The position numbers were made by a program, and so were the translations under genes. The notes below the pieces were generated by a model that did not search any database, was not told where the DNA came from, and was given only the letters and a program-made list of their open reading frames with translations. A stretch of 64,000 bases of DNA from Nitrospira sp. (GTDB taxonomy: Bacteria > Nitrospirota > Nitrospiria > Nitrospirales > Nitrospiraceae), in NCBI GenBank assembly GCA_024331125.1, contig JANDJI010000005.1, positions 1 to 64,000 of the forward strand. The letters run 5' to 3'. Shown one piece after another: positions 1-9,515 of this stretch. Positions within the stretch are counted from its first letter, which is position 1. Every line of letters begins with the position of its first letter.

Positions 1-255
1 GATTATCGGGAAGCCATTGTCCTGGTGGAATTCGATGGACTGACGCAGCAGGCCGCGGCCAGACGCTTGGGAATTTCTTTGCCCGGCATGAAATCCCGGG
101 TGCAACGGGGGCGCAAACTGCTCAGGCGGATGTTGGACGACTGTTGCCAGATCGAGCTCGACCGCCGTGGTGGAGTCGTTGACTTTCACTCGCGTCAAGA
201 CGGCTGTGATCCCTGTCTGAATCGTCAGAGAACAGGTTACAGGAGGGGACTCTGA
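1..255 (+). CDS. RNA polymerase sigma factor, SigZ-like, C-terminal part (5' end outside window)
   Basis: The reading frame is open from base 1 and gives the last 84 residues of an ECF-type sigma factor. The visible part is region 4, which binds the -35 element: it starts with REAIVLVEFDGLTQ, followed by a helix-turn-helix (LTQQAAARRLGIS, then KSRVQRGRKLLRRML). The tail CCQIELDRRGGVVDF followed by CDPC is typical of SigZ-type sigma factors. The family directs transcription of small stress or envelope regulons; the target here is unknown. No anti-sigma gene follows directly; the next gene is a flavoprotein 115 nt away. The GTG at 25 is internal, not a start. Confidence 0.8.
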   Translation, partial: DYREAIVLVEFDGLTQQAAARRLGISLPGMKSRVQRGRKLLRRMLDDCCQIELDRRGGVVDFHSRQDGCDPCLNRQRTGYRRGL

Positions 256-370
256 AGACATCATCGGACATGCGTTGGACACGCTCAAACGTGATGCGAC
301 CGGGCGAGCATCGCGATCATTGCCGCGGGAATGCTTTGATACGATTCAGACCGTGGGATAAAGGGCGTCA

Positions 371-1612
371 ATGATGAAGATTGCCGTCATCGGCGGAGGA
401 CCGGCTGGCCTCATGGCGGCCGAAACGGCCGCCGCAGGGGGCGCGCAAGTCGATCTCTATGACGCCATGCCGTCGGTCGGTCGAAAATTTCTCCTGGCCG
501 GCAAAGGCGGGTTGAACCTCACCCATGCGGAACCGTTGGAAACTTTTCTTTCGCGCTACGGTTCACGACGGGCGCAGCTCGCTCCGATCGTTCGCTCGTT
601 CGGGCCTGACGCGATCCGCGAGTGGGCATCGGGACTCGGTATACGAACCTTCATAGGAACGTCGCGCCGAATCTTTCCCGCCGATATGAAAGCCGCTCCG
701 CTCTTGCGAGCCTGGTTGCGCCGATTGCGACAGTCCGGCGTTCGGTTTTATATGCGACATCGGTGGTCAGGTTGGGACGAAGGGGGAGCGCTGTTGTTTC
801 TGACGCCGGCCGGGGAGCAATCGGCCCGCGCCGACGCGGTGATTCTTGCGCCGGGCGGAGCCAGTTGGCCCAAGCTGGGGTCAGACGCATCCTGGGTGCC
901 GTTGCTGCGCGGCCGTGGCGTCGAGATCGCTCCGTTGCGGCCGGCCAACTGCGGATTCGACGTTGAGTGGAGCGCGTATTTTAAGACCCGCTTTGCCGGC
1001 CAACCGGTGAAATCTGCGGTGCTGATCGTGACGACGCCGGACGGCGCGATCCAGCGTCGGCAAGGCGAATTCGTCATTACTGAAACGGGCGTGGAAGGAG
1101 GGGTGATTTATGCCGTGTCTTCGGTACTCCGTGACCGGATCGAGCGAGAAGGGCGGGCGGTGCTGACCGTTGATTTGACCCCGGATCGCGACCGAGTCCG
1201 TTTGGAGCAGGATCTGTCGCGTCCTCGGGGTAAGCGGACAATGGCGACCCATCTGCGGCGGTACGCCGGAATCAGCGGAGTGAAATCCGCCTTGTTGCGG
1301 GAGGTGCTTCCCCGCGAGACCTTTGCCGATCCGATCGCTCTTGCCGCGGCCATCAAGTCCTTGCCCCTCGTATTGCGCGAGACTCGCCCCCTCGCGGAAG
1401 CGATCAGCACCGCGGGAGGGGTGCGCTTTGAGGATTTGGATGAGCGATTGATGCTGCGGAGAATGCCCGGTCTGTTCTGCGCGGGGGAGATGTTGGACTG
1501 GGAAGCCCAGACCGGAGGGTATCTGCTGACGGCCTGTTTGGCGACCGGCCGATGGGCTGGAGCGGGAGCTCTCAAATGGCTTGTGGAGTCCCGCGCAAGA
1601 CCATGCGCCTAA
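371..1612 (+). CDS. NAD(P)/FAD-dependent oxidoreductase, BaiN/YhiN (HI0933) family
   Basis: A 413-residue flavoprotein. The N terminus has the Rossmann motif GGGPAG (residues 8-13) for FAD, then GRKFLLAGKGGLNLTH, the family signature that follows the first strand. The C-terminal part has GVRFEDLDERLMLR and GLFCAGEMLDWEAQTGGYLL, the second half of the FAD site. Length and domain order fit the family (about 390-420 residues). The substrate of most members is unknown; a few act on unsaturated steroid or bile-acid-like compounds, which should not be carried over here. The start is the first of two adjacent ATGs. Its 3' end overlaps the convergent gene on the other strand by 4 nt. Confidence 0.85.
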   Translation: MMKIAVIGGGPAGLMAAETAAAGGAQVDLYDAMPSVGRKFLLAGKGGLNLTHAEPLETFLSRYGSRRAQLAPIVRSFGPDAIREWASGLGIRTFIGTSRRIFPADMKAAPLLRAWLRRLRQSGVRFYMRHRWSGWDEGGALLFLTPAGEQSARADAVILAPGGASWPKLGSDASWVPLLRGRGVEIAPLRPANCGFDVEWSAYFKTRFAGQPVKSAVLIVTTPDGAIQRRQGEFVITETGVEGGVIYAVSSVLRDRIEREGRAVLTVDLTPDRDRVRLEQDLSRPRGKRTMATHLRRYAGISGVKSALLREVLPRETFADPIALAAAIKSLPLVLRETRPLAEAISTAGGVRFEDLDERLMLRRMPGLFCAGEMLDWEAQTGGYLLTACLATGRWAGAGALKWLVESRARPCA

Positions 1613-2349
1613 CCAAAAAGTCCAAGTATCCAATTCCAAATGCTGGAGAGCCAGTTCATCATCACGTCGATCCAGGATTCATGACCCGTTTGAGCCGGCG
1701 CCTGAGGAGGATCGGGCGGAGGCTGCTGTTTCACCGGCGTGATCGGAGCAGTCTGAGCCACTTGCTGCGGTATCGTGACGGGAGGGGGAACGGACTCCAT
1801 GGAAGACGATGCGTCGTCCGTGGACTCAATCACTGAGAGCGTCTCCGACGTTCCTGAAGAAAGCAGCGTTTCCGGTTGCGTGCGGGCTTCTTCCATTTCC
1901 CGTTTATACTGAGCGACGAGAACTTTGAGAGAGTTGCTCTCTCGTCTGGCCACGGCGACCTGTTTCGCCAACATTCGACTTTGGCCGGCCAACGTCGCGA
2001 TCTGCATCTGTAGCAATGCCATCCGTTCATGAGCCTGCTGTCTCAAGACCGGCAGCAGTTCGACCTCCCGTTGGACGGCCGCCCGCAATTCCTCCGCGGC
2101 GTGTTCTTCCTCCCTATTGGCCGTTTCCAATGACGAGATGGACTGATGCAACAGCGCGACTTCCTCGCGAGCCGTGATCAAGGATCGGGACATTTCGTCG
2201 GTCTCGGCCTTCACCCGTTCGTAGGCGCGCTGACTGACGCACCCCGTTTCGGTCAGGACGGTAAGGGCCAGAACGCAGAAACCGAGCAGATGAAATGCGC
2301 GATTCGAATAAGAACCGGACTCCATGCCACGTATTTGCAAGTGACTCAT
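1609..2349 (-). CDS. Coiled-coil envelope protein, probable lipoprotein
   Basis: About 246 residues from the ATG at 2349, chosen because an AAGGA lies 9 nt upstream; ATG at 2325 is also possible. A hydrophobic segment (HLLGFCVLALTVL) ends in ETGC, an imperfect lipobox with Glu at -3. A long charged helix follows, roughly residues 40-150, rich in Glu, Gln and Leu, with coiled-coil spacing. Then comes a Pro/Gln/Thr-rich linker and a hydrophobic Trp-rich C terminus (WLSSIWNWILGLFG) that could dock on a membrane. I do not recognise a named family. A role as a periplasmic spacer or tether is a guess from architecture. A smaller protein of similar design is at 14987-15373. Confidence 0.65.
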   Translation of the reverse strand: MSHLQIRGMESGSYSNRAFHLLGFCVLALTVLTETGCVSQRAYERVKAETDEMSRSLITAREEVALLHQSISSLETANREEEHAAEELRAAVQREVELLPVLRQQAHERMALLQMQIATLAGQSRMLAKQVAVARRESNSLKVLVAQYKREMEEARTQPETLLSSGTSETLSVIESTDDASSSMESVPPPVTIPQQVAQTAPITPVKQQPPPDPPQAPAQTGHESWIDVMMNWLSSIWNWILGLFG

Positions 2350-2571
2350 CACGGGCCATCCTTGGTGAAGGACCACCGTCCACGCAAGCGGTGAAATCGC
2401 TCGCGATCCGAGACCTTGTCGCGTAGTCTCTCAAAAGTCGATGGCTCTGGCAATAGCGGCAATAGCAAAGGGAGTGACCGGTGTCGTGGAACGTGAGCGA
2501 ACGGGGAGGCGGACAAGAAAAACGGCCTGGAAGTGCGACCGGAATTCCCGTACCATAAGCCGCGTCCGATC

Positions 2572-3186
2572 ATGCAGCCTGACTCTTCAACGGAACCGTT
2601 TCGATTGCCTCGAATCTGCGAGCAGGCGTTGTTGGAACGGTTTCTTAAAGCCGAAGCCATGGCGCTCTGGGCCGTCCGGTCGGCGCAATGGCAAGACCTA
2701 CCGGTGAACGTCAGAGCGTTTCTTCAACGGCACGAAGCGGACGAACGAGACCACCTCGCGCAGTTTGAGTCGCTGCTTGGACGGCGGTCGCATGAGCGGG
2801 ATCGTCTTCCCTCCATGCCTCGGCAGTGGGAGACATTGGCCGTCCATCTCTATGGGTACGAGACGCTCGGTCTCGAGTTTGCAAAACTCCTCGCCGATAT
2901 TCGCCCGGATCTCTCCTCGATTCTCGACGACGAGCACAGACACGTCGGCTTCTTCGAGGAGGAGATCGGACAGATCCTCTCCGGAGATTCCCATGCGGCG
3001 GAGCAAGCGCGACGATCCGCTCGTGCTTGGCGAAGAAAATTACCGCGGACGCTCGATCGCTACCTGGAACATGAGACTCTTGGGCCGTTTCGCCGGGAAC
3101 TGACCCGCAGAATCACATCTGCCATTGAAGGCCGATTCATTCGTGTCGGGTTGATGGGAGATCCAACGGCCGATTGCCCGCCGTGA
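2572..3186 (+). CDS. Ferritin-like diiron protein
   Basis: 204 residues from the ATG at 2572; a GTG at 2533 in the same frame is possible. The sequence shows the ferritin-like pattern twice: Glu28 followed by E58-R-D-H61, then Glu97 or Glu102 followed by E121-H-R-H124. These E...ExxH pairs are the usual ligands of a carboxylate-bridged diiron site in a four-helix bundle. The C-terminal third is Arg-rich and unlike ferritin itself. The substrate is unknown; such proteins may store iron, destroy peroxide or hydroxylate small molecules. It ends 7 nt from the convergent accA stop, so the two do not share a transcript. Confidence 0.7.
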   Translation: MQPDSSTEPFRLPRICEQALLERFLKAEAMALWAVRSAQWQDLPVNVRAFLQRHEADERDHLAQFESLLGRRSHERDRLPSMPRQWETLAVHLYGYETLGLEFAKLLADIRPDLSSILDDEHRHVGFFEEEIGQILSGDSHAAEQARRSARAWRRKLPRTLDRYLEHETLGPFRRELTRRITSAIEGRFIRVGLMGDPTADCPP

Positions 3187-3193
3187 AACGGCG

Positions 3194-4159
3194 CTAGGCG
3201 GGCAGGGCCCCGCACACCGCGCCGATTCGCCGATACTTTTCTTCTCGGCGGACAAGGAGGTCTTCCGCGGAAAGATCGATCAGATCAAAGAGTTGATTGG
3301 TGATGGCTTTGCCGACCAATGTACAGGTGGTTTTGGGGTCACGATGCGCGCCGCCAACGGGTTCGGAAACGATATCATCGATAACGCCCAGGCTGAGAAG
3401 ATCTTGAGCGGTCATTTTCAAGGCAGAGGCGGCATCCTGAACTTTGGCGGGATTGTCCCAAAGAATAGCCGCGCAGCCTTCCGGTGAAATGACGGAATAG
3501 ACGGCGTGTTCCAACATCAAAATTCGATCCGAAACCCCCAATGCCAGGGCTCCGCCACTCCCCCCCTCGCCGATGACGATTGACACGATAGGAACCTGAA
3601 GCCTGGACATCACCAGCAAATTCCGCGCGATGGCTTCCGCTTGTCCTCGCTCTTCGGCTCCGATGCCGGGGTAGGCGCCGGGTGTGTCGATAAAAGAAAT
3701 GATGGGACGGTTGAACTTCTCCGCCAGACGCATCAACCGAAGGGCCTTGCGATAGCCTTCCGGATTGGGCATGCCGAAGTTGCGCTGCATCCGCTCTTTC
3801 AGGGTTTTGCCCTTTTGATGTCCGATCACCAGCACGGTTCGGTCGTTGAATCGCGCGAACCCGCCGACGATGGCCTGATCGTCTCCGAACGCGCGGTCCC
3901 CGTGAAGCTCCAGAAAATCACGGGTCAATTCGTTGATGTAATCGAGGGTGCTGGGTCTCTGAGGATGGCGGGCCAACTGAGTGCGCTGCCAGGGAGTCAG
4001 GTTCCGGTAGAGTTCATGCTCGAGTTGGGCCAGCTTGGCGCGGAGCTTGCGGATTTCCCCCTGAGCCGCCGTTTTGCCGCCTGCCGCGGCAGCCGACAGT
4101 TTCTCGATTTTTTCCTCGATCTCACGAACGGGCTGTTCAAAATCCAGATAATCGCGCAT
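3194..4159 (-). CDS. accA: Acetyl-CoA carboxylase carboxyltransferase subunit alpha
   Basis: 321 residues, the usual AccA length. AccA pairs with AccD to transfer the carboxyl group from carboxybiotin to acetyl-CoA, giving malonyl-CoA for fatty-acid synthesis in the cytoplasm. The N-terminal helical segment (FEQPVREIEEKIEKL) and the core motifs TPGAYPGIGAEERGQAEAI, GEGGSGGALALG and SPEGCAAILW are diagnostic. It follows dnaE on the same strand, 70 nt downstream of the dnaE stop; accA next to dnaE is a common arrangement. A GGAAGAGA sequence lies upstream of the ATG. Nothing is missing. Confidence 0.97.
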   Translation of the reverse strand: MRDYLDFEQPVREIEEKIEKLSAAAAGGKTAAQGEIRKLRAKLAQLEHELYRNLTPWQRTQLARHPQRPSTLDYINELTRDFLELHGDRAFGDDQAIVGGFARFNDRTVLVIGHQKGKTLKERMQRNFGMPNPEGYRKALRLMRLAEKFNRPIISFIDTPGAYPGIGAEERGQAEAIARNLLVMSRLQVPIVSIVIGEGGSGGALALGVSDRILMLEHAVYSVISPEGCAAILWDNPAKVQDAASALKMTAQDLLSLGVIDDIVSEPVGGAHRDPKTTCTLVGKAITNQLFDLIDLSAEDLLVRREEKYRRIGAVCGALPA

Positions 4160-4229
4160 AGGTTTTGTCTCTTCCGATGAGATACGCGGAGAACGATTAC
4201 TCCGCGTATGGAGTCGTATTACAAGGCCG

Positions 4230-7200
4230 TCAAGATAGCAAAGAAAGAGCCCCTTTGCCTAGCACTTCTTCGATGTCGGACACAAAATGCTCGCTGGGGG
4301 CCACGGTCAAGTTGGGCAACGGCGCCGTTTCGGCCTCCAAAACCGCGTCCATTTGCAACGACAGCGAAACCGCAGCCTCGCCGGGATGCCGTTGAAGGAC
4401 TTCGCGAAGGCGAAGAAGTTGATCCAACGTATCGGGCCGGTCGGAAAGACGGATGCGGACCTGTTTGACCGCCCGCTTTTGGACTTCAGCCAACGGTTCG
4501 ATTTTGGCGGCACGGAGCTTCGTGCCCTTATCCCCACGGTCAATGGTGGCGGTGATCCGAATCAGGCTTTCCGGAGCGATCCACTCTTGAACGGTTTTGT
4601 ACACATCCGGAAAGACGATGACCTCAACCGTGCCGTGAAGATCTTCCACGGTCAAATACGCCATCCTATCGCCCCTCTTGGTGAGCATGGGCTTCATCGT
4701 GACGATAATGCCGCATAGTTTGACCTCTTTTCCATCAGAGACATCGGCGAGGCCGGCCGTCGTCGCCGTCGCCAAGGCGCCGATGGTCGTTTCATACCGG
4801 CTCAAAGGATGGGCAGAAATGTAAAACCCCGTCAATTCTCGCTCGTACTTCAGTCGTTGCGCGTGATCCCATTCCGGCACCGACGGCAATGGCGGTGTGT
4901 TCGGATGGCCCGACGCAAGATAGCCGGATGTCTCCTCGCCAAAGATGTTGATTTGGCCGAGATCCCGCTCTCGTTGAGCGGCGGCGCCGCACTCAACAGC
5001 CTGATCGAGCACGGCCATCAGTTGAGCCCGTTTCGCGCCGGTCGAATCAAAGGCCCCGGCTTTAATCAATCCTTCCAACATCCGTTTGTTGACTTTCCGG
5101 AGATCGACTCGCCGACAAAAATCAAAGAGCGATGAAAAGGGGCCGGTCCGGTTGCGGATGTCCACGATCGATTCGACCGCGCCTTCCCCCACGTTCTTGA
5201 TCGCCGCCAATCCGAAGCGAATCGCCCCGTCCACGACGGTGAAATTCTTTCCGCTGACATTGATGTCCGGCCCAAGGACTTTGATGCCGAGATCGCGGCA
5301 TTCGGTAAAATACCCCATGATTTTGTCCGTGTTACCCATATCGGTCGTCATCAGCGCCGCCATGAATTCGGTGGGGTAGTGGGCTTTCAAATACGCGGTC
5401 TGATAGCACAGGACCGCGTACGCGGCGGCGTGGGACTTATTGAAGCCGTATCCGGCGAACTTTTGAATCAACTCATAGAGCCGATCGGCTTTCTTCTCGG
5501 GAACCTTGTTTTTCATCGCGCCTTCAAGGAACTTGGCGCGGAGCTTTTCCATTTCTTCCGGTTTCTTTTTTCCCATGGCGCGCCGGAGGATGTCGGCTTG
5601 TCCCAGCGAAAACCCCGCCACTTTGTTGGCGATCGCCATGACTTGTTCCTGATAGACGATGACGCCGTAGGTCTCCTTGAGGATCGGCTCCAATTCCGGC
5701 ATTTCGTACGTGATGGGGACCTTGCCTTGCTTGCGCTTGATGAAGTCCGGAATAAGATCCATCGGGCCCGGGCGATACAACGCAATGATCGCGATGATGT
5801 CTTCAAACCGGTCCGGCCGAAACCCCATCAACAAGTCCCGCATTCCGGAACTTTCAAGCTGGAACACGCCGGTCGTCTTGCCGGAGGAAAGCAGCGCAAA
5901 GGTCTTCTCATCGTCGAACGGAATCCGATCGATCCGCAAGGGAGCGGTATCCGGTCGTTTCTCATTGATCAAGGTCTCCGCCCGTCGGATCATCGTCAAC
6001 GTTTTCAAACCGAGGAAATCGAACTTCACCAATCCGATCTTTTCGATGTCGCCCATCGAATATTGGGTGACGATTTCGTCGTTGGCTCCTTTATAGAGCG
6101 GAACGTAGTCCGTGAGCGGGCCCTCGGAGATCACCACGCCGGCCGCATGGGTTGAAGCGTGCCGCGCGAGACCTTCCAGCGACCGGGCGATGTTCATGAG
6201 CTCCGAGACTTTCGCGTCGGTCTGGACCAGCTCGCGCAACCGCGGTTCAAGGTCCAATGCTTCTTGCAAGGTGATATTGAGTTGGTTGGGCACTAATTTC
6301 GCGACTTTGTCCGCTTCGGCATAGGGCATTTCCAGCACGCGGCCGACGTCGCGAATCGCGGCTTTCGCGCCGAGCGTTCCGAACGTGATGATTTGCGCGA
6401 CATGGTCGGAGCCGTATTTCTCAACGACATAGTTGATGACTTCTCCGCGGCGTTCCATGCAAAAATCCATGTCGATGTCGGGCAGAGATATCCGTTCGGG
6501 ATTGAGAAATCGCTCAAACAGGAGGGCGTACTCCAGAGGGTCGAGATCGGTAATACGCAGGGCATACGCGACAAGGCTGCCGGCTGCGGACCCGCGGCCC
6601 GGTCCCACGGGAATATGTCGCGAGCGCGCGAACCGAATGATGTCCCATACGATCAAAAAATATCCGGCAAATCCCATCGAACAGATGATCATCAACTCTT
6701 CGCGAAGCCGCAACTCATAGGCTGCGGCAGGTCTGGTCCGTGGTCGCTCCTGGAGGCGTTCCCTCAATCCGGCCAGCGCAAGATGTTCCAGATACGCTTC
6801 GCGGTCTTTGAACCCTTCCGGTACCGTGTACTGGGGCAGGTGAGTCCTATTGAGAGCCAATTCCAACTCGCACGCATCGGCGATACGACAGGTATTGCTC
6901 ACCGCTCCGGGAAATTCTGCAAAAGCCGGGGCGATTTCTTCCGTCGACTTGACGTACAGTTGATCCGTATCGAACTTCATCCTGGACGGATCGCTGAGCG
7001 TTTTTCCGGTTTGAAGGCACAGCATCAACTCGTGAGGTCTGGCATCTTCCTTTTTCAAATAGTGGCAATCGTTGGTCCCGGCCAGAGGAATCCCCAATTT
7101 TTTGTGGATTTCGATCAGGCCGGCGTTGGCGACACGTTGGTGATCAAGGCCGTTGGCCTGAACCTCGAGATAAAACTGGTCTTTCCCAAAAATTTCTTGA

Positions 7201-7694
7201 AATTCAGCCGCCGCCGCCATGGCGCCGGCCATATCGTTTCGGCCGATCAAATAAGGAATTTCACCGCTCAAACAGCCGGAGAGGGCGATGATTCCATCAT
7301 GATGATTCCTCAGAAGTTCCTTATCTATCCTTGGTTTATAGTAGAAACCTTCGAGATATCCTTTACTGACAAGTTTAATTAAATTCTGATAGCCGGTCAC
7401 GTTCCTGGCCAAGAGAATCAGATGGTAATAGTCGTTATGGGCCAGGCCGCTGTCTTTTTTGGCGTGACGGCTTCCCATGGCCATGTAGGCCTCACACCCG
7501 ATAATGGGTTTGACACCGGCGTCTTTGGCTTTCCGGTAAAATTCCACGGCGCCGAACATATTGCCATGATCGGTGATCGCGATGGCGGGCTGGCCGAACG
7601 CCCGAACTTGCTGTACCAGGGGATCGATCTGGTTGGCGCCGTCAAGGAGACTGAATTGGGTGTGCACGTGAAGATGAACGAACGACGAAGCCAT
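4230..7694 (-). CDS. dnaE: DNA polymerase III subunit alpha
   Basis: The replicative polymerase, 1154 residues from the ATG at 7694 (MASSFVHLHVH). A further start 36 nt upstream adds a tail without homology character. The N terminus is a PHP domain (HVHTQFSLLDG, AITDHGNMFG). The polymerase active-site aspartates are in LPDIDMDFC, near residue 400, and GRGSAAGSLVAY precedes them. The helix-hairpin-helix/fingers part contains GFNKSHAAAYA. The C-terminal third has an OB-fold (VKLCGIIVTMKPM). The length fits DnaE1. A second dnaE copy cannot be judged from this window. It probably shares a transcript with accA downstream. Confidence 0.97.
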   Translation of the reverse strand: MASSFVHLHVHTQFSLLDGANQIDPLVQQVRAFGQPAIAITDHGNMFGAVEFYRKAKDAGVKPIIGCEAYMAMGSRHAKKDSGLAHNDYYHLILLARNVTGYQNLIKLVSKGYLEGFYYKPRIDKELLRNHHDGIIALSGCLSGEIPYLIGRNDMAGAMAAAAEFQEIFGKDQFYLEVQANGLDHQRVANAGLIEIHKKLGIPLAGTNDCHYLKKEDARPHELMLCLQTGKTLSDPSRMKFDTDQLYVKSTEEIAPAFAEFPGAVSNTCRIADACELELALNRTHLPQYTVPEGFKDREAYLEHLALAGLRERLQERPRTRPAAAYELRLREELMIICSMGFAGYFLIVWDIIRFARSRHIPVGPGRGSAAGSLVAYALRITDLDPLEYALLFERFLNPERISLPDIDMDFCMERRGEVINYVVEKYGSDHVAQIITFGTLGAKAAIRDVGRVLEMPYAEADKVAKLVPNQLNITLQEALDLEPRLRELVQTDAKVSELMNIARSLEGLARHASTHAAGVVISEGPLTDYVPLYKGANDEIVTQYSMGDIEKIGLVKFDFLGLKTLTMIRRAETLINEKRPDTAPLRIDRIPFDDEKTFALLSSGKTTGVFQLESSGMRDLLMGFRPDRFEDIIAIIALYRPGPMDLIPDFIKRKQGKVPITYEMPELEPILKETYGVIVYQEQVMAIANKVAGFSLGQADILRRAMGKKKPEEMEKLRAKFLEGAMKNKVPEKKADRLYELIQKFAGYGFNKSHAAAYAVLCYQTAYLKAHYPTEFMAALMTTDMGNTDKIMGYFTECRDLGIKVLGPDINVSGKNFTVVDGAIRFGLAAIKNVGEGAVESIVDIRNRTGPFSSLFDFCRRVDLRKVNKRMLEGLIKAGAFDSTGAKRAQLMAVLDQAVECGAAAQRERDLGQINIFGEETSGYLASGHPNTPPLPSVPEWDHAQRLKYERELTGFYISAHPLSRYETTIGALATATTAGLADVSDGKEVKLCGIIVTMKPMLTKRGDRMAYLTVEDLHGTVEVIVFPDVYKTVQEWIAPESLIRITATIDRGDKGTKLRAAKIEPLAEVQKRAVKQVRIRLSDRPDTLDQLLRLREVLQRHPGEAAVSLSLQMDAVLEAETAPLPNLTVAPSEHFVSDIEEVLGKGALSLLS

Positions 7695-7750
7695 GTTCCG
7701 GATTCTATGAATGTGGCGAGGGGAAGTCAATGAAGCCGTCCGTCGGACGG

Positions 7751-8476
7751 TCAGCGCCGTCCATCGTACCAGACGGACAGAAGCCGTTTATCCCGCAACG
7801 TTCGACCCCGGCGAAAAAAAATGCGCAAGATCTGCCTCGCGATTTCGGTTTTTGAATACAACGTCACTTTCCGAGGCGACGTTTCAAGCGGATGCGCCGT
7901 TAAAATCACAAACTGAAGATTGCGCCGACGCCCCCATTGCTTCAGTCGTCTGCTGAGCTCGATTTCCTCGAGCGCATAGATGTCCTCGGGAAATCCACCG
8001 ACGTCGAGAAAGGCATCCCGACGACACACGAAAAGAGCGCCGGCGGCCCATCGACACACGATGGACATGCTTCGCCAGAAAAGGAAGATGCCCCTCGCCC
8101 ACCAGGGCAGACCTTTCATCAAGAGCGTGCTGCCCAAACCGACGCAGGTGTTTCGTTCAATCGTCCTCAAGATATCGATCAACAATTCGGGGCTTATCAG
8201 ACTGTCGGCATCCAGAAAAAGCAGCCAGTCGCCGGTCGCCACGGCAGCGCCGGCGTTGCGCGCTCGGCCGATTTGATTAATCGGCTCAAAGACAACGCGA
8301 GCCCCGGCCTTTCTTGCCAACTGAGCCGTCCTGTCGGTGGAATTATTGTCGACGACCACCACCTCCGACATCAGGTCCGGTTTGCCGCAACGGGCCAACG
8401 AGGCAAAGACCGACGCCAAACACCGCTCAATGAGGCGTTCTTCGTTATACGCCGGAATGATGATGGAGAGATCCAT
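7751..8476 (-). CDS. Family 2 glycosyltransferase
   Basis: 241 residues from the ATG at 8476 (MDLSIIIPAYNEE). It is a GT-A fold enzyme: the nucleotide-sugar site IIPAYNEERLIERCLAS lies at the N terminus, VVVDNNSTDRTA follows, and the metal-binding DxD is in LFLDADS. GALFVCRRDAFLDVGGF and the EEIELSRRLKQWG helix form the acceptor side. A hydrophobic stretch (WWARGIFLFWRS) may lie on the membrane. It adds a sugar to an unknown acceptor, perhaps a lipid. It is transcribed in the direction of dnaE, 56 nt upstream of the dnaE start, and stands without other sugar genes. Confidence 0.85.
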   Translation of the reverse strand: MDLSIIIPAYNEERLIERCLASVFASLARCGKPDLMSEVVVVDNNSTDRTAQLARKAGARVVFEPINQIGRARNAGAAVATGDWLLFLDADSLISPELLIDILRTIERNTCVGLGSTLLMKGLPWWARGIFLFWRSMSIVCRWAAGALFVCRRDAFLDVGGFPEDIYALEEIELSRRLKQWGRRRNLQFVILTAHPLETSPRKVTLYSKTEIARQILRIFFRRGRTLRDKRLLSVWYDGRR

Positions 8477-8757
8477 GCTCAATCCACCCATGCTCGCATG
8501 CGTTTGTCGGCTGCATAGGAAGCAATCGTTTGTCGTTATACCAGACGATGGAGCGGCTCTTTACGAATCAATTCCTCAAGAAGAAATTGACATCATTCAT
8601 TGAAAAGGAGAAACAAATTGAGGAAGTCGGAAATCAAGAAATCTGCTGGACATATGCCGAGGGGGCTCTTTGTTTATTCTAGCCGCTCCCTGGATAATCA
8701 GCTTACTTGGGGCAAGCAGTGCGGTACCGATGGTTCCAAATCGGCTGCGGAAAACAA
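8477..8757. other. Intergenic region without a supported gene
   Basis: The 327-nt gap between the glycosyltransferase start and the sensor-protein stop holds one recognisable element, the hairpin terminator listed separately. Plus-strand frames here run antisense into the sensor gene and have no ribosome binding site, so I do not call them. The promoter of the glycosyltransferase should lie here, but I could not pick it out. Confidence 0.5.
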
Positions 8758-8779
8758 GCGCGCGGGCTCTCCCGCGCGC
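8758..8779 (-). terminator. Rho-independent terminator of the RsbRD-N-like gene
   Basis: A perfect 9-bp G+C stem, GCGCGCGGG with CCCGCGCGC, encloses a 4-nt loop. Read on the minus strand it is followed by CTTGTTTTCC. It lies 25 nt past the stop of the gene ending at 8804. Confidence 0.8.
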
Positions 8780-8803
8780 ATTCTTCCCCGGGTGGCGAAA
8801 AGG

Positions 8804-9289
8804 CTACAAGTAGACTTTCTGAACGTCGTCTCTCCGCCGTCTCAGATTGGTTCCAATCCGAGTACGTTCGCGTTCATAGCCGACGGCGGCATAATACAAC
8901 GCTCTATCGAAAAATTTGTTTACAAGATAGATCAGCTCCAGTTCTCCATGCAGCTCCACCGCACTTTCAGATAAGCCTTCGCGTTGAATAAACGCGCACA
9001 TATGAGCTTTCGTCTCGGTGATGGCCCAGAGGAAGTGACTGAAGGCAACCCCTTGCCCGGCCCGGCGCGCTCCCAGCTCCGTATATCGTTGTTCAACCTC
9101 AGCTTCCGGCTTTTCCATCAACCAATCGCTGAGGTTCCGGTAAATTTCAGTGGCGCGGGCCCGCAATTCGTCCGGTGGGACTTTATGGAGGTCGCTGCAA
9201 CGGGGAGAGTTCCAAACCTTCTCATTGAGCTCACGGGACAACTGTTCCGAATGTTGCTCGATGAGCCGGACCAATCGGCTGGCCAACAT
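8804..9289 (-). CDS. RsbRD N-terminal-like sensory protein
   Basis: 161 residues. The ATG at 9289 is preceded by AAAGGAGGG at ideal spacing, which decides the start. The protein is all-helical with features of the RsbRD N-terminal / globin-sensor-like domain: RLIEQHSEQLSRELNEKV at the start, a middle WLMEKPEAEVEQRYTELG, and FSHFLWAITETKAHM. This domain usually sits in front of STAS or kinase modules; here it stands alone, so it may act by binding a partner. It has no membrane segment. It is monocistronic, with a strong terminator, and divergent from the lipase-like gene. Confidence 0.6.
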   Translation of the reverse strand: MLASRLVRLIEQHSEQLSRELNEKVWNSPRCSDLHKVPPDELRARATEIYRNLSDWLMEKPEAEVEQRYTELGARRAGQGVAFSHFLWAITETKAHMCAFIQREGLSESAVELHGELELIYLVNKFFDRALYYAAVGYERERTRIGTNLRRRRDDVQKVYL

Positions 9290-9451
9290 AAGAATCCCTC
9301 CTTTGTTGAAAAGGTAAGAAGGTATCGGTTCAGTACACCCAGTCACCTCCCCAAAACATTATGCGCTCAGGCGCGACATTACCCGATCACGATCAGCTCC
9401 GTCAATTGCTCGTTTGACCGAGACCGACGGGATAGATTCAGCCGATTGTCC

Positions 9452-9480
9452 TTGACGGAGCCTTCCAATCGGCGGAGAAT
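9452..9480 (+). promoter_or_regulatory. Candidate sigma-70 promoter of the lipase-like gene
   Basis: TTGACG and GAGAAT are separated by 17 nt. The -10 hexamer matches 4 of 6 consensus bases. A GGCGGA-GAA-TCCGCC hairpin overlaps its right end. The start codon is 36 nt downstream. Confidence 0.3.
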
Positions 9481-9515
9481 CCGCCAAATTCAGATTCCGA
9501 AAAGGAAGGGGCATC